Shown here: positions 22,240 through 31,227 of the stretch, one piece after another
Layout of the letters: each line of letters starts with the position of its first letter
Numbering within the stretch: position 1 is the stretch's first letter
Source of the DNA: Pomphorhynchus laevis
Taxonomy: Eukaryota; Acanthocephala; Palaeacanthocephala; Echinorhynchida; Pomphorhynchidae
NCBI GenBank assembly: GCA_012934845.2
Contig: WNNJ02003300.1
Coordinates: 496,001 to 560,000 of the forward strand
DNA: 64,000 nucleotides
Reading direction: 5' to 3'
Translations under genes and position numbers: made by a program
Notes under the pieces: model-generated
What the model saw: the letters and a program-made list of their open reading frames with translations, nothing else
The model's database searches: none
What the model was told of the DNA's origin: nothing

Positions 22240-22900
22240 TAACAATTATTTATTAATAGATACATATTTTAAACTAGGTTACTATAAAAATAACATCAAG
22301 CAGAAAATAGTAAAATATATAAATCAGCACAATAATATAAAGAATAAATTTAAACTCTTAAGTGGCAAATTTTTATGGATGGATAATAAATAATATACTT
22401 TGCATCAGAATAAGATACTAGATAGTTATTTCAGAGGAAATACATCATTAGCATGTATTTGGCCCCGCTGCTATGTTGGGTAGAGGAGTTAGGGGCCGAA
22501 ACCTGATAGCATAGCAGTTCCTCCTGATGACCTCTAATTCTTATTCTGATATTACATCTGTTATTTATTAGTCAATTCATAAAAATGACGTTTATTTTAA
22601 ATTTCAATTTTTTATTTAGCTTGATTTAAATTTAAAAAAATCTTTTATAATTTAAAAAAAATGATATTATCTTTTATAATATTATAAAACTTTTATTTTA
22701 TAATATAAAATAAAAGTTTTATTTAATATTATAAAACTTTTTTCTTTTAATTATAAAACTTTATTTATAAAAGTTTTATAATTTTTTTAATTTCTAAATT
22801 TTATTATTTTTAATATTAAAAAATATTTATTTATTATTTTTTACATATTATATTTTTATATATTATTTATAAAATACGTAGCTTCAGTTTGATGATATGA
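22240..22900 (+). mobile_element. Naiad-like Penelope element, C-terminal end plus terminal repeat
   Basis: It has the last ~45 codons of the PLE protein (DTYFKLGYYKNNIKQKIVKY ... KFLWMDN, to 22393), then a complete terminal repeat (22394-22600). An AT-rich tail follows, full of short inverted repeats (ataaaacttt / aaagttttat, 22670-22780), ending near tacgtagcttcag at 22875. It is 5'-truncated. Confidence 0.75.
22404..22550 (+). ncRNA. Candidate hammerhead-like ribozyme fold in PLE terminal repeat
   Basis: Core elements in order: GAAA at 22437-22440; a 6-bp hairpin (ATACAT 22440-22445 with ATGTAT 22453-22458), then U at 22459 as possible cleavage site. Next comes a long hairpin with CTGCTATG (22468-22475) pairing CATAGCAG (22510-22517), then CTGATGA at 22524-22530. 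The outer arms pair as well (AGAG 22433-22436 with CTCT 22532-22535, extended by ATCAGAATAAGA with TCTTATTCTGAT). This is the order of a hammerhead open at stem II. Weak points: the base of stem I is poorly paired and one C bulges beside CTGATGA. The same layout is present at 11722, 13970-14110 and 23930-24090. Confidence 0.4.
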
Positions 22901-23024
22901 TTTCTTAAGAATCATCTAAGAATTTATTTTTTATGATGTATGATTAAGCTTTACTTAATCATACATCTTTACTTTGCTTAAAATTAAGCTAAATAAAATT
23001 AAACTCTAACTTTGAATTAATCAA

Positions 23025-23200
23025 ATCAGCTAACTGTGTCTACGTATTGTTATATAATTATAAAATAAACAAAACATAATAATGCGAAATCAAAATTTAA
23101 TAATTAAATAAGAAAATTAATAATTGTTTTTAGATTTTTTATAATCTAAATCAAATTAAAATAAAAAATTGAAATTTAAAATACGTCATTTTTATGATAT
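23025..23200 (-). repeat. Partial Penelope terminal repeat (AT-rich module)
   Basis: Begins with agctaactgtgtctacgtat and runs through the aacaaaacataataatgc and aattgtttttagat pieces seen in complete terminal repeats. It ends with tacgtcatttttatgatat, where complete copies continue into attgactaataa. A near-identical piece lies at 23540-23715. Confidence 0.65.
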
Positions 23201-23394
23201 TTCATAAAAATTTTAACCATATGAAGTAAATTCTCACATAACATTTTAAATTCCGACGAACTTGGTGAAATGCTTCCACTAGCTGAACTTGCAATTGATT
23301 CTCCAGGAGAACTCGTTGGTGATCGATTACTATTTGCATTTGCCTGACTGCATATTTCCATCAAGGTTGATGATAACTGTTGAACATTATTCAT
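23176..23394 (-). CDS. Unidentified small frame in UBXN6 intron 2
   Basis: This 72-aa minus-strand frame starts MNNVQQLSSTLMEICSQANA, has a Ser/Pro-rich middle, and continues KMLCENLLHMVKIFMKYH. Codon use and composition look more like a host protein than like the surrounding repeats. The last few codons run into PLE repeat sequence, so the frame's end is not original. I do not recognise the family. It could be a first exon of a nested host gene, a captured gene fragment, or chance. There is no visible splice partner. Confidence 0.25.
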   Translation of the reverse strand: MNNVQQLSSTLMEICSQANANSNRSPTSSPGESIASSASGSISPSSSEFKMLCENLLHMVKIFMKYHKNDVF

Positions 23395-23539
23395 ACTGTA
23401 TTTCTAACGTTGAAAGTAAATAAAAGATGTTGCCAATTGTCTAAAAAACTAGGTTGTGTCAAAACATCTAAGTTAGATTTAGATATCTAAACATTAGAGC
23501 GAAATTGGAAAAATAATTGTTTTGAATATAAAGAAGAAA

Positions 23540-23715
23540 TCAAATCATCTCACTGAGTCTACGTATTTAATATAATTATAAAATAAACAAAACATAATAA
23601 TGCTAAATCAAAATTTAATAATTAAATAATAAAATTAATAATTGTTTTTAGATTTTCTATAATTTAAATCAAGTTAAAAAAATAAAAATAAAAATACGTC
23701 ATTTTTATGATATTT
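23540..23715 (-). repeat. Partial Penelope terminal repeat (AT-rich module), second piece
   Basis: Same module as 23025-23200 (atctcactgagtctacgtat start, tacgtcatttttatgatatt end). The two pieces bracket about 340 bases of non-repeat DNA that includes the small frame at 23176-23394. Confidence 0.65.
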
Positions 23716-23929
23716 CATAATCATCAACATATACAGATTACAAAATAAGCAAATCAAATCAGCTAACTGAGTCTACGTATTTAATATAAATATTAAATAA
23801 ACAAAACATAATAATGCTAAATCAAAATTTAAAATAAAAAAATAAAAATAAAAATAAAAAATAAAAAATAAAATTTGAAATAAAAGTCATTTTTATAAAT
23901 TGACTATTAAATAACAGACGTTGTATCAG

Positions 23930-24090
23930 AATAAGAATTAGAGATCATCAGGAGGAACTGCTATGCTATCAGGTTTCGGCCCCTAACTCCTCTACCCAAC
24001 ATAGCAGCGGGGCCAAATACATGCTAATGATGTATTTCCTCTGATAAAACTATCTAGTATCTTATTCTAATGCAAAGTATATTATTTATT
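23930..24090 (-). ncRNA. Candidate hammerhead-like fold in PLE copy 2 terminal repeat
   Basis: The reverse complement has the same GAAA - hairpin - long hairpin - CTGATGA order as 22404-22550, with the same outer pairing (plus-strand cagaataagaattag near 23928 against attctaatgcaaag near 24065). The same weaknesses apply. Confidence 0.35.
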
Positions 24091-24237
24091 ATCCATCCAT
24101 AAAAATTTGCCACTTAAGAGTTTAAATTTATTCTTTATATTATTGTGTTGATTTATATATTTTACTATTTTCTGCTTGATGTTATTTTTATAGTAACCTA
24201 GTTTAAAATATGTATCTATTAAATTATTTAAATGATT

Positions 24238-26478
24238 TTAAAGAAAGCCAATATCATTACATATTGTTGCAATTCTTAAAATTTCATTATTTAATGTATT
24301 ATATTTTATATTATATGGTATGCATGAATGCTCATGCAAAAATATGTTTCTTGTAAATTTAAATATGTCATCTTTACGATATAAATTAATAGTAGTTTTA
24401 GTTAATGTTAATTTAATGTTCATATCTAGATATACACCTTCTTTATCATTAATATTGGTTTTGTTAAGAATAAGGCTTTCTGGATAAATGTGCTCACTAA
24501 TTGAATAAAAATTATTAGAATTAAATACACATATATCATCAATGTATCGAAACATATATTTCATATATTTATATTGTTTAGATTTAGTTTTTACACAGTT
24601 ATGAACAAATTCATATTCTATAAAGCTTAAAAACAAGTCAGCTATAATTGGGCTACTATTACCACCCATTGGAACACCTTTTACTTGTCTAAATATAGAT
24701 GTCCCTACTTTTAAATAATTTTGATTTATCAAAATATTTAAGGATTCTATTAATTCAATTTTATCCATATATTTATATTTATTTGATGGTTTAATTTTTG
24801 TTAGATAGGCGTTATAATTATTATAACATATATATGTATATCTTTTTCCGAATATAAGATTAATTAATTTTACTAACGCTTCTTTAATATCTACTAAATC
24901 TAGATTTGTATAAAGCGTACTAAAATCGTATGTATTTATATTTTGAAAATTTATTCCTTTTGTCTGTTCTAAAAATTCTTTTGTAGAATTAATACTGAAA
25001 TAGTGTTTTATACCAGTATTAATTTCGATTACCTTGCAATATTTTTTAAAATGTGCTTTAATTACTTTAAGTATTTTATTCATATAGACAGAAAGTGGTT
25101 TTAATGTACATTTAAACGCACTACATATGAACCTAGGTTTTATTGGATTTTTATGTAATTTTGGATTCCAATATAATATAGGTATAGTTTTATTATCTAA
25201 TTCAACCTTTATACCCTTTTTATCCATTATAGAACAGTGACTTGTAATAATTGTTTCTAAACTCAACTCACTACGTTCATATGTTGGATTTACATTTAAA
25301 TCATTAGAATTAACTTCTTTCATTAGTATATCATAATAAAGCTTTTTGCATATGAAGACAAAGTTATTACTAGCTTTATCAATAGTTGTTATTATATAGT
25401 TATCCTTTAATTTAGTAAGTTCTTTATACATATCTTTATTAATTTTATCTTTCCTTTTATAATTGTTTGTTATTTTCATTTTATTTTTAATTTTATCAAA
25501 TATATAATCTTTCCAAATTTTTATCTTAGATATATTCGAGCTTTCACTATTAATCAGCTTGCCTAAGTAAGCATTTAAGTTATTATATAACGAATTGTAA
25601 ATTTTATTTTTGTTGTTATTATTTAATCTATATTTATACCCTTTTGATAGCAGCTTTCTTAATTCACAATTTTCAATTAATTCTAGATTATGGGTACATA
25701 TATGTTCATTTATTTTATCAAAACTAAGACTTTTACAATTGCATTCTGTTTCCATTATGTTTCTAATATTATCGTTACATATTGATTTTAATTCTTTATT
25801 ATAATTACAAATTTTTCGTCCTAATGGTGGTAGGAGTTTATACCTTATTTTAGGAATATATTTACTTAAATCTGACCCTATTATTTCTTTACTTTTAGAA
25901 TTATTTAAAAGTCCGGCTATATTTATGTTATCTATACATTTATTAATGAAGTTTATGGTTAATGTATATTTTCTATTGTTATTATTAACATTTATTGTAC
26001 GATTATAGTATTTTGTATTACAATAACTGTCTATTATACAACTTAGCCTATCATAGTCGTTAATTAATTTTTGATTTATTGAACATATGATATCTTTAGA
26101 AAAACTTCTTATATTTACATAAAGATCTTTTAGCTTATTATCACTTAAAAGTTGTTTTAACATTTCTAATTGTTCATTTATATACATATATTTTTTAATA
26201 TTTTTAACTCTATTTTTCCTATTCCTTTTATCACCATGACTTCTTGGTTTGCGTTTAACCGGATTATTATAATATAGTTGTTTATTATGTATTATACTAC
26301 TTCTGCCAATTCCTTGTACCACGTCATTCAATCCTAATGGGTACATGGAATTAAGCGTTTTAATCCAAAAATCTTCTTTTTCTAATAGTTTTTGATTTAA
26401 TATTAAAATGTTTTCTTCGATAATATGTTCTAAAATAAATAATTTACAGTTTTTAATATCATGTCCTATTAATCTCAT
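24238..26478 (-). CDS. Penelope-like element protein (linker and reverse transcriptase)
   Basis: This 746-aa frame opens inside the downstream helix of the GIY-YIG nuclease, whose core lies immediately upstream (26530-26610), so the ATG is probably not the native start. A basic linker (KRKPRSHGDKRNRKNR, ~residue 60) and a Lys/Asn-rich region precede the TERT-like RT of PLEs: YWNPKLHKNPIKPRFI (~430), YDFSTLYTNLD (~520), VKGVPMGGNSSPIIADL (~610), and FRYIDDICVFN (~650) with both catalytic Asp. The element would use cut DNA ends to prime copying of its RNA. Extreme A/T codon bias, unlike CHERP and UBXN6, is a property of the family. Confidence 0.8.
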   Translation of the reverse strand: MRLIGHDIKNCKLFILEHIIEENILILNQKLLEKEDFWIKTLNSMYPLGLNDVVQGIGRSSIIHNKQLYYNNPVKRKPRSHGDKRNRKNRVKNIKKYMYINEQLEMLKQLLSDNKLKDLYVNIRSFSKDIICSINQKLINDYDRLSCIIDSYCNTKYYNRTINVNNNNRKYTLTINFINKCIDNINIAGLLNNSKSKEIIGSDLSKYIPKIRYKLLPPLGRKICNYNKELKSICNDNIRNIMETECNCKSLSFDKINEHICTHNLELIENCELRKLLSKGYKYRLNNNNKNKIYNSLYNNLNAYLGKLINSESSNISKIKIWKDYIFDKIKNKMKITNNYKRKDKINKDMYKELTKLKDNYIITTIDKASNNFVFICKKLYYDILMKEVNSNDLNVNPTYERSELSLETIITSHCSIMDKKGIKVELDNKTIPILYWNPKLHKNPIKPRFICSAFKCTLKPLSVYMNKILKVIKAHFKKYCKVIEINTGIKHYFSINSTKEFLEQTKGINFQNINTYDFSTLYTNLDLVDIKEALVKLINLIFGKRYTYICYNNYNAYLTKIKPSNKYKYMDKIELIESLNILINQNYLKVGTSIFRQVKGVPMGGNSSPIIADLFLSFIEYEFVHNCVKTKSKQYKYMKYMFRYIDDICVFNSNNFYSISEHIYPESLILNKTNINDKEGVYLDMNIKLTLTKTTINLYRKDDIFKFTRNIFLHEHSCIPYNIKYNTLNNEILRIATICNDIGFL

Positions 26479-26840
26479 ATGTTTATGAAATATAGTTTGA
26501 CTATTATGCTGTATATTATATATGTTGCCTAAATCTAGTTTTTAACATTTGATATGTTTTCCTTATATATTGCAATCCACATGTGCATTGTATTAGATAC
26601 ACTACACCTGCGGTATTGCAGTTACAATTATTATTAATATTTAATGAAAAACATTTGTTTGTCTATTTTAAAAAGCATTAAATTTCAATGTAAAACTTAA
26701 TTATTTAATTAAGTTTTACTTAATTAAATAATTAAGTAAAATTAATATTAATTTTAATTCTTAAATGGTCTGTTTGATATTATCCTCGTGTGGTTGTTTG
26801 AAAGTTATCAGCATCACTGTACACTACAATCAGCGTGGGT

Positions 26841-26887
26841 GGACCTCATCAGCAGTGAGCCCACGCCTACATTTCATGTTTCGGTTT
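26841..26887 (-). ncRNA. Hammerhead-like core in satellite unit (weakened stem II)
   Basis: The reverse complement keeps GAAA and CTGATGA, but the arm before GAAA reads AAACC rather than GGACC, so stem II loses two pairs. Probably a decayed unit. Confidence 0.35.
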
Positions 26888-27199
26888 TTTACTGCTTCCG
26901 CTGATTCCTTGTCGCCGAAATGCTGGTTTATATTTGGCTTATATACCAAATTACACAATTAATGTGTTCTATATTTGGTGTGGGCGGTAACTAATATTCG
27001 CAATTCGAATCCACCACACACCGATTTTTTATTCCGTTCTTATACGAAATGTTCACTGGACAGTAAACCGTAAGCTGTCTTTTTACTATTGTGAATATTG
27101 CATACACGAGCCATTATTCTTAACTGGTCGGTTTGATATTATCCTCGTGTGGTTGTTTGAATCCTATCAGCATCACTGTACACTACAATCAGCGTGGGT

Positions 27200-27246
27200 G
27201 GACCTCATCAGCAGTGAGCCTACGCCTACATTTCGTGTTTCGGTCC
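27200..27246 (-). ncRNA. Hammerhead-like core in satellite unit
   Basis: Core GAAA and CTGATGA plus GGACC/GGTCC intact; one stem III pair is lost (ACAC against ATGT). Confidence 0.4.
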
Positions 27247-27557
27247 TTTTACTGCTTCTGCTGATTCCTTGTCGCCGAAATGCTGGTTTATATTTGGCTT
27301 ATATACCAAATTACACAATTAATGTGTTCTATATTTGGTGTAAGCGGTAACTAATATTCGCAATTCGAATCCACCACACACCGATTTTTTATTCCGTTCT
27401 TATACGAAATGTTCACTGGACAGTAAACCGTAAGCTGTCTTTTACTTTTGTGAATATTGCATACACGAGCCATTATTCTTAACTGGTCGGATTTTATTAT
27501 CCTCGTGTGGTTGTTTGAATCCTATCAGCATCACTGTACACTACAATCAGCGTGGGT

Positions 27558-27604
27558 GGACCTCATCAGCAGTGAGTCCACCCCTACATTTCATGTTTCG
27601 GTCC
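27558..27604 (-). ncRNA. Hammerhead-like core in satellite unit
   Basis: Core and stems II and III intact; the stem I region reads GGGGTGGACTCACTG, again keeping GTG/CAC. Confidence 0.4.
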
Positions 27605-28119
27605 TTTTACTGCTTCTGCTGATTCCTTGTCGCCGAAATGCTTGTTTTTATTTGGCTTATATACCAAATTACTTAATTAATGTGTTCTATATTTGGTGTA
27701 GGCGGTAACTAATATTCGCAATTCGAATCCACCACACACCGATTTTTTATTCCGTTCTTATACGAAATGTTCACTGGACAGTAAACCGTAAGTGAACATT
27801 GTCCAGTGAACATTTGATTGTAGTGTACAGTGATGCTGATAGGATTCAAACAACCACACGAGGATAATATCAAACCGACCAGTTAAGAATAATGGCTCGT
27901 GTATGCAATATTCACAATAGTAAAAAGACAGCTTACGGTTTACTGTCCAGTGAACATTTCGTATAAGAACGGAATAAAAAATCGGTGTGTGGTGGATTCG
28001 AATTGCGAATATTAGTTACCGCCCACACCAAATATAGAACACATTAATTGTGTAATTTGGTATATAAGCCAAATATAAACCAGCATTTCGGCGACAAGGA
28101 ATCAGCAGTTGCAGTAAAA

Positions 28120-28166
28120 GGACCGAAACATGAAATGTAGGCGTGGGCTCACTGCTGATGAGGTCC
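28120..28166 (+). ncRNA. Hammerhead-like core in satellite unit
   Basis: GGACC (28120-28124) + GAAA (28125-28128), a 4-bp hairpin ACAT/GAA/ATGT (28128-28138), A at 28139 as possible cleavage base. Then a 15-nt stem I candidate, CTGATGA (28155-28161), and GGTCC (28162-28166), which pairs perfectly with GGACC. That is stem II-open order in 47 nt. Against it: stem I pairs poorly (GTG/CAC only), and GCGTGGG (28141-28147) can instead pair with CCCACGC (28168-28174). The core is kept in all five full-length occurrences. Confidence 0.45.
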
Positions 28167-28479
28167 ACCCACGCTGATTGTAGTGTACAGTGATGCTGAT
28201 AGGATTCAAACAACCACACGAGGATAATATCAAACCGACCAGTTAAGAATAATGGCTCGTGTATGCAATATTCTCAATAGTAAAAAGACAGCTTACGGTT
28301 TACTGTCCAGTGAACATTTCATATAAGAACGGAATAAAAAATCGTTGTGTGGTGGATTCGAATTGCGAATATTATTTACCGCCTACACCAAATATAGAAC
28401 ACATTAATTGTGTAATTTGGTATATAAGCCAAATATAAACCAGCATTTCGGCGACAAGGAATCAGCAGAAGCAGTAAAA

Positions 28480-28526
28480 GGACCGAAACATGAAATGTTG
28501 GCGTGGGCTTACTGCTGATGAGGTCC
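28480..28526 (+). ncRNA. Hammerhead-like core in satellite unit
   Basis: Same 47-nt layout as 28120-28166, with U instead of A at the proposed cleavage base and one change in stem I (CTCAC to CTTAC). GAAA, CTGATGA and the GGACC/GGTCC pair are unchanged. Confidence 0.4.
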
Positions 28527-28959
28527 ACCCACGCTGATTGTTGTGTACAGTGATGCTGATAGGATTCAAACAACCACACGAGGATAATATCAAACCGACC
28601 AGTTAAGAATAATGGCTCGTGTATGCAATATTCACAATATTTATTTTAATATTAATTAATTATTAATATTTATAATTAATATTCTTTAATTTTTTAAATT
28701 TTAGCATTTTTTTAATTGATAAATTATTTAAAATACTTAGCTTCGGTTAGCTGATATGATTTCTCAATGTATCATTTATAATCATTTATCTTTATTTTTA
28801 TTTTGATATTATTTTAATAAAATACGTAGACTCAGTTATCTGTTCTAATTTGTTCTACTGACTGGTTTTTTCGTCCTGTAATAGTGAAACTATGTATTCT
28901 TGATACGACATAATTGTTTGAGCTAATTTTCAAGCAAGTTTGATAGATATTTTTTCTTA

Positions 28960-29100
28960 TAATGTAGAATTAATAATACATCAACAAAATTTTTAAAAAA
29001 TATTAAATTTGCATTATACAAAACAACAAAATATTATTAAAAATTTATTTAAACTATTAAGCGAAAAAGTTTTATGGATTGTAATAAACAACAGGCTATA
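28960..29100 (+). mobile_element. Decayed Penelope C-terminal scrap
   Basis: A frame reading IIKNLFKLLSEKVLWI resembles the end of the PLE protein (KNKFKLLSGKFLWM). It is preceded near 28735 and 28825 by degenerate tacgtagactcag-type terminal motifs. It is an older insertion than the other copies. Confidence 0.5.
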
Positions 29101-29195
29101 TTGTTATATTGTTAACAATATTCAGTTTTTTAGCAAATAATTTTATTAATAAAGACAGTAATAATATATGTTGGTAAAAATTCCCACTCATATTT

Positions 29196-29755
29196 GTTGA
29201 AGAAATTGCAAGGTAGGGAATTCCCACTTATCATCAGCGGTCTTCAATCATTGCAAGAACAGTGATCACATAATTAATTTTGATTGTGCTGAAGTTCTTT
29301 GCCGAGAGACGAATAAGAAAATTAGAACAATTAATGAAGCCCTTTTCTTAAGACAAAAATGTGGCAAAGTCTTTGAAGGCAATAAAGCAGACGTTATTTT
29401 GAGATTGCCACAATACGGTTTGCAGTTGGAATAAACATTTAGTTTTTGGATTGATTTGTAGTTTAATTTGATTTTGTTTTATATGGTTTTTTATTCCTTA
29501 GTGTTTTATCTTTTTTATTCGTATTTTATTATTTTAGTGCTTTTTAGCCAATTTTTATCCAATTGAACTTCAATACTTGTGTTTTGTAATCTTTGGTAAA
29601 AAAATTCTTTGATGTTTTTGTTGTAAGTGTATATGCGTTGTGTAGTTATGATTTTACTGTTTGAATTTTTGATTTTTTGCCTGAAGAAGGTAGCTAGGAG
29701 CGACTGAAAATTTGTAAAATTTTTCAAATAAATTCCCTACCTTGCAATTCTTCAG
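29196..29755 (+). mobile_element. 560-bp element with ~25-bp inverted ends and a GIY-YIG-like tail
   Basis: The ends are inverted copies of each other: gaagaaattgcaaggtaggg at 29199-29218 and ccctaccttgcaattcttca near 29734-29753. Inside, a frame at about 29240-29430 reads HIINFDCAEVLCRETNKKIR then NEALFLRQ. This resembles the last part of the C-terminal GIY-YIG nuclease of canonical Penelope elements, followed by a stop. This looks like the 3' end of a second, canonical PLE lineage bounded by inverted repeats. Confidence 0.5.
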
Positions 29756-30699
29756 TAATAATATAATATACAGTTTTGGGTTACCCACAAATGGGTCCAT
29801 TTTATTATTGTCTTCAACATGTCATCGAAAGTGAAAAAGTTTTATTTTTGATCAATATTCAATACGTTATATTGTTGAATATACAACAACATTCAATATT
29901 CAACAATATTCAATACGTTATATAACAGTCATTTATTATTTATAATTATTTAATTATTTAAATTTTAGCATTACTTTTAATGTATAAATAATATAAAATA
30001 CATAGTTTCGGTTAGCTGATATGATTTCTAAGAATCATGTCAGAATTTATTTCTTATAATGTATGATTTAGCTTAACTAAAATAAAATTAAACTTTAACT
30101 TTAAATAAAAAAAATTAAATTTCAATGTAAAACTAGGGGTCATTAAGCATAATCTTGAACACTAGAATAATATTTTGCTTGGCGAGCGATTTATTAAATC
30201 TAAGCGCAATATATTCGAACCCTCATTTTGTATTCGAAACAGTATTGTTTTACAATAGATAGACAAAGACAAACTTTTTTATATTTGACACATATAAATG
30301 TAGCAGACAACAACAAAATTTCATATTTTAAAAAGGAAACACCAGAAGAAACACAAAAACAAATCTCTGTAATCGTAATTTCTTTCAAAAAATGTCATTT
30401 TATATTTCCGCACTTGGCAAATGACTGGCAGCAAGAATGTTGGGACACGTGAAGTCCCATACTAGCAGACGTCCCCTTTTTCACATGGGACTAGTGAAGC
30501 ACCGTCCGGTCTCTTTCCGTCGTTTCTGCAGAGCCCGATTGGTTCAAGATGGGACGGGACACCGGCTGTGGAAAGCGCGCTACGGATAAGTGTGTTATCC
30601 GTAGTGTGTTATAAGTGTGTTATGATAATACATAGTTCCAGTATTTCTGGCAGAGGTTATATTACCGGGAAAACAAATTCCACATGTCAATAACAACTT

Positions 30700-30970
30700 G
30701 TCAGTAGAACAAATCAGATCAGAAGACTGAGTCTACGTATTTTATACAATATTTTATACTAGATATAAATTTAAAATAAAAATAATTAATTAAATAATAA
30801 ATAATTATAAGATTTTAGACAATTAATATTTATGTTACGATAAAATTTATAATTGAAATTTAAAATAAAAGTCATTTTTTATGAATTAAATATGATGACC
30901 TATATAAGCAATATAGGAGATCTGGAGGAACTGCTATGTGATTAGGTTTCAGCCCCTATTCCTTGACCAT
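30700..30970 (-). repeat. Old Penelope terminal repeat
   Basis: gaagactgagtctacgtatt near 30723, an AT-rich module, and then ctggaggaactgctatgtga and taggtttcagcccctattcc near 30922-30965 match the family with many changes. The gaaac core and ctgatga are degraded. Confidence 0.6.
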
Positions 30971-31063
30971 TCCAATTAGAAAGTTTATCAAGATAAGCGT
31001 TTCGATTTATCTTAATTTTATAAAATTGAAAAGCTATACCGAACAAATGAAATTTGAATTTTT

Positions 31064-31227
31064 TCAATATTTTGACAGAACAAAAATTGTCATCATCAGG
31101 AATATTTAATTGTAATCAAATTTCATTAAATAATTCTAATAAATATTTAACTAAATATTTATTAGAGATTACAATTAAATATTGATTATAATGACAGAAT
31201 TTTGTTTTTTTTCCGAAATATTGAGAA
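31064..31227. repeat. Imperfect inverted repeat (MITE-like)
   Basis: The arms share tcaatattt, then acaaaa, then gtcat, then aatatttaattgtaatc against gattacaattaaatatt. The centre ctaataaatattta/actaaatatttattag is itself palindromic. About 164 bp in all, no coding. It could be a miniature inverted-repeat element; no TSD is clear. Confidence 0.5.

Larger units (their letters stand above)
23757..26650 (-). mobile_element. Naiad-like Penelope element copy 2, most complete
   Basis: Reading on the minus strand from 26650: a Cys-containing lead-in (NNNCNCNTAG), the GIY-YIG nuclease segment (GVVYLIQCTC, from 26608), the linker and the RT, the C-terminal end (about 24238-24139), and a terminal repeat (24090-23757). 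The nuclease therefore precedes the RT, the permuted order of Naiad elements. Length is about 2.9 kb. The long protein frame is almost unbroken; breaks are few. Its terminal repeat is nearly identical to those at 13.75 and 22.4 kb, so the family was active fairly recently. Confidence 0.8.
26756..27800 (+). repeat. Satellite array, ~360-bp units, forward arm
   Basis: Three tandem units of about 359 bp begin near 26756, 27115 and 27475, each carrying cctcgtgtggttgtttgaa, aaatgctggttta and caattcgaatccaccacaca. Differences between units are a few percent. Each contains a minus-strand 47-nt hammerhead-like core (see separate entries). The units encode spurious frames of 65-83 aa. The array meets its inverted partner at about 27795. 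Confidence 0.9.
27800..28640 (-). repeat. Satellite array, inverted arm
   Basis: The same ~360-bp unit in opposite orientation: one partial unit (about 27800-27915) and two full ones ending at 28640. Together with 26756-27800 it makes a palindrome with arms of about 0.85-1 kb and almost no spacer, a structure prone to hairpin extrusion and assembly trouble. Confidence 0.9.

Noticed and set aside
22491-22530. Hammerhead using the second GAAA (22498) with CTGATGA at 22524
   Set aside because: The flanking arms TTAGGGG/CCTCTAA pair, but only four bases would remain between the cleavage base and CTGATGA, too few for stem I.
26756-28640. CRISPR-like or protein-coding repeat family (several ~67-aa frames starting MWLFESYQHHC)
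   Set aside because: The frames are by-products of a ~360-bp satellite read in one frame. The unit is far too long for a CRISPR repeat, the spacing is not spacer-like, and the DNA is animal.
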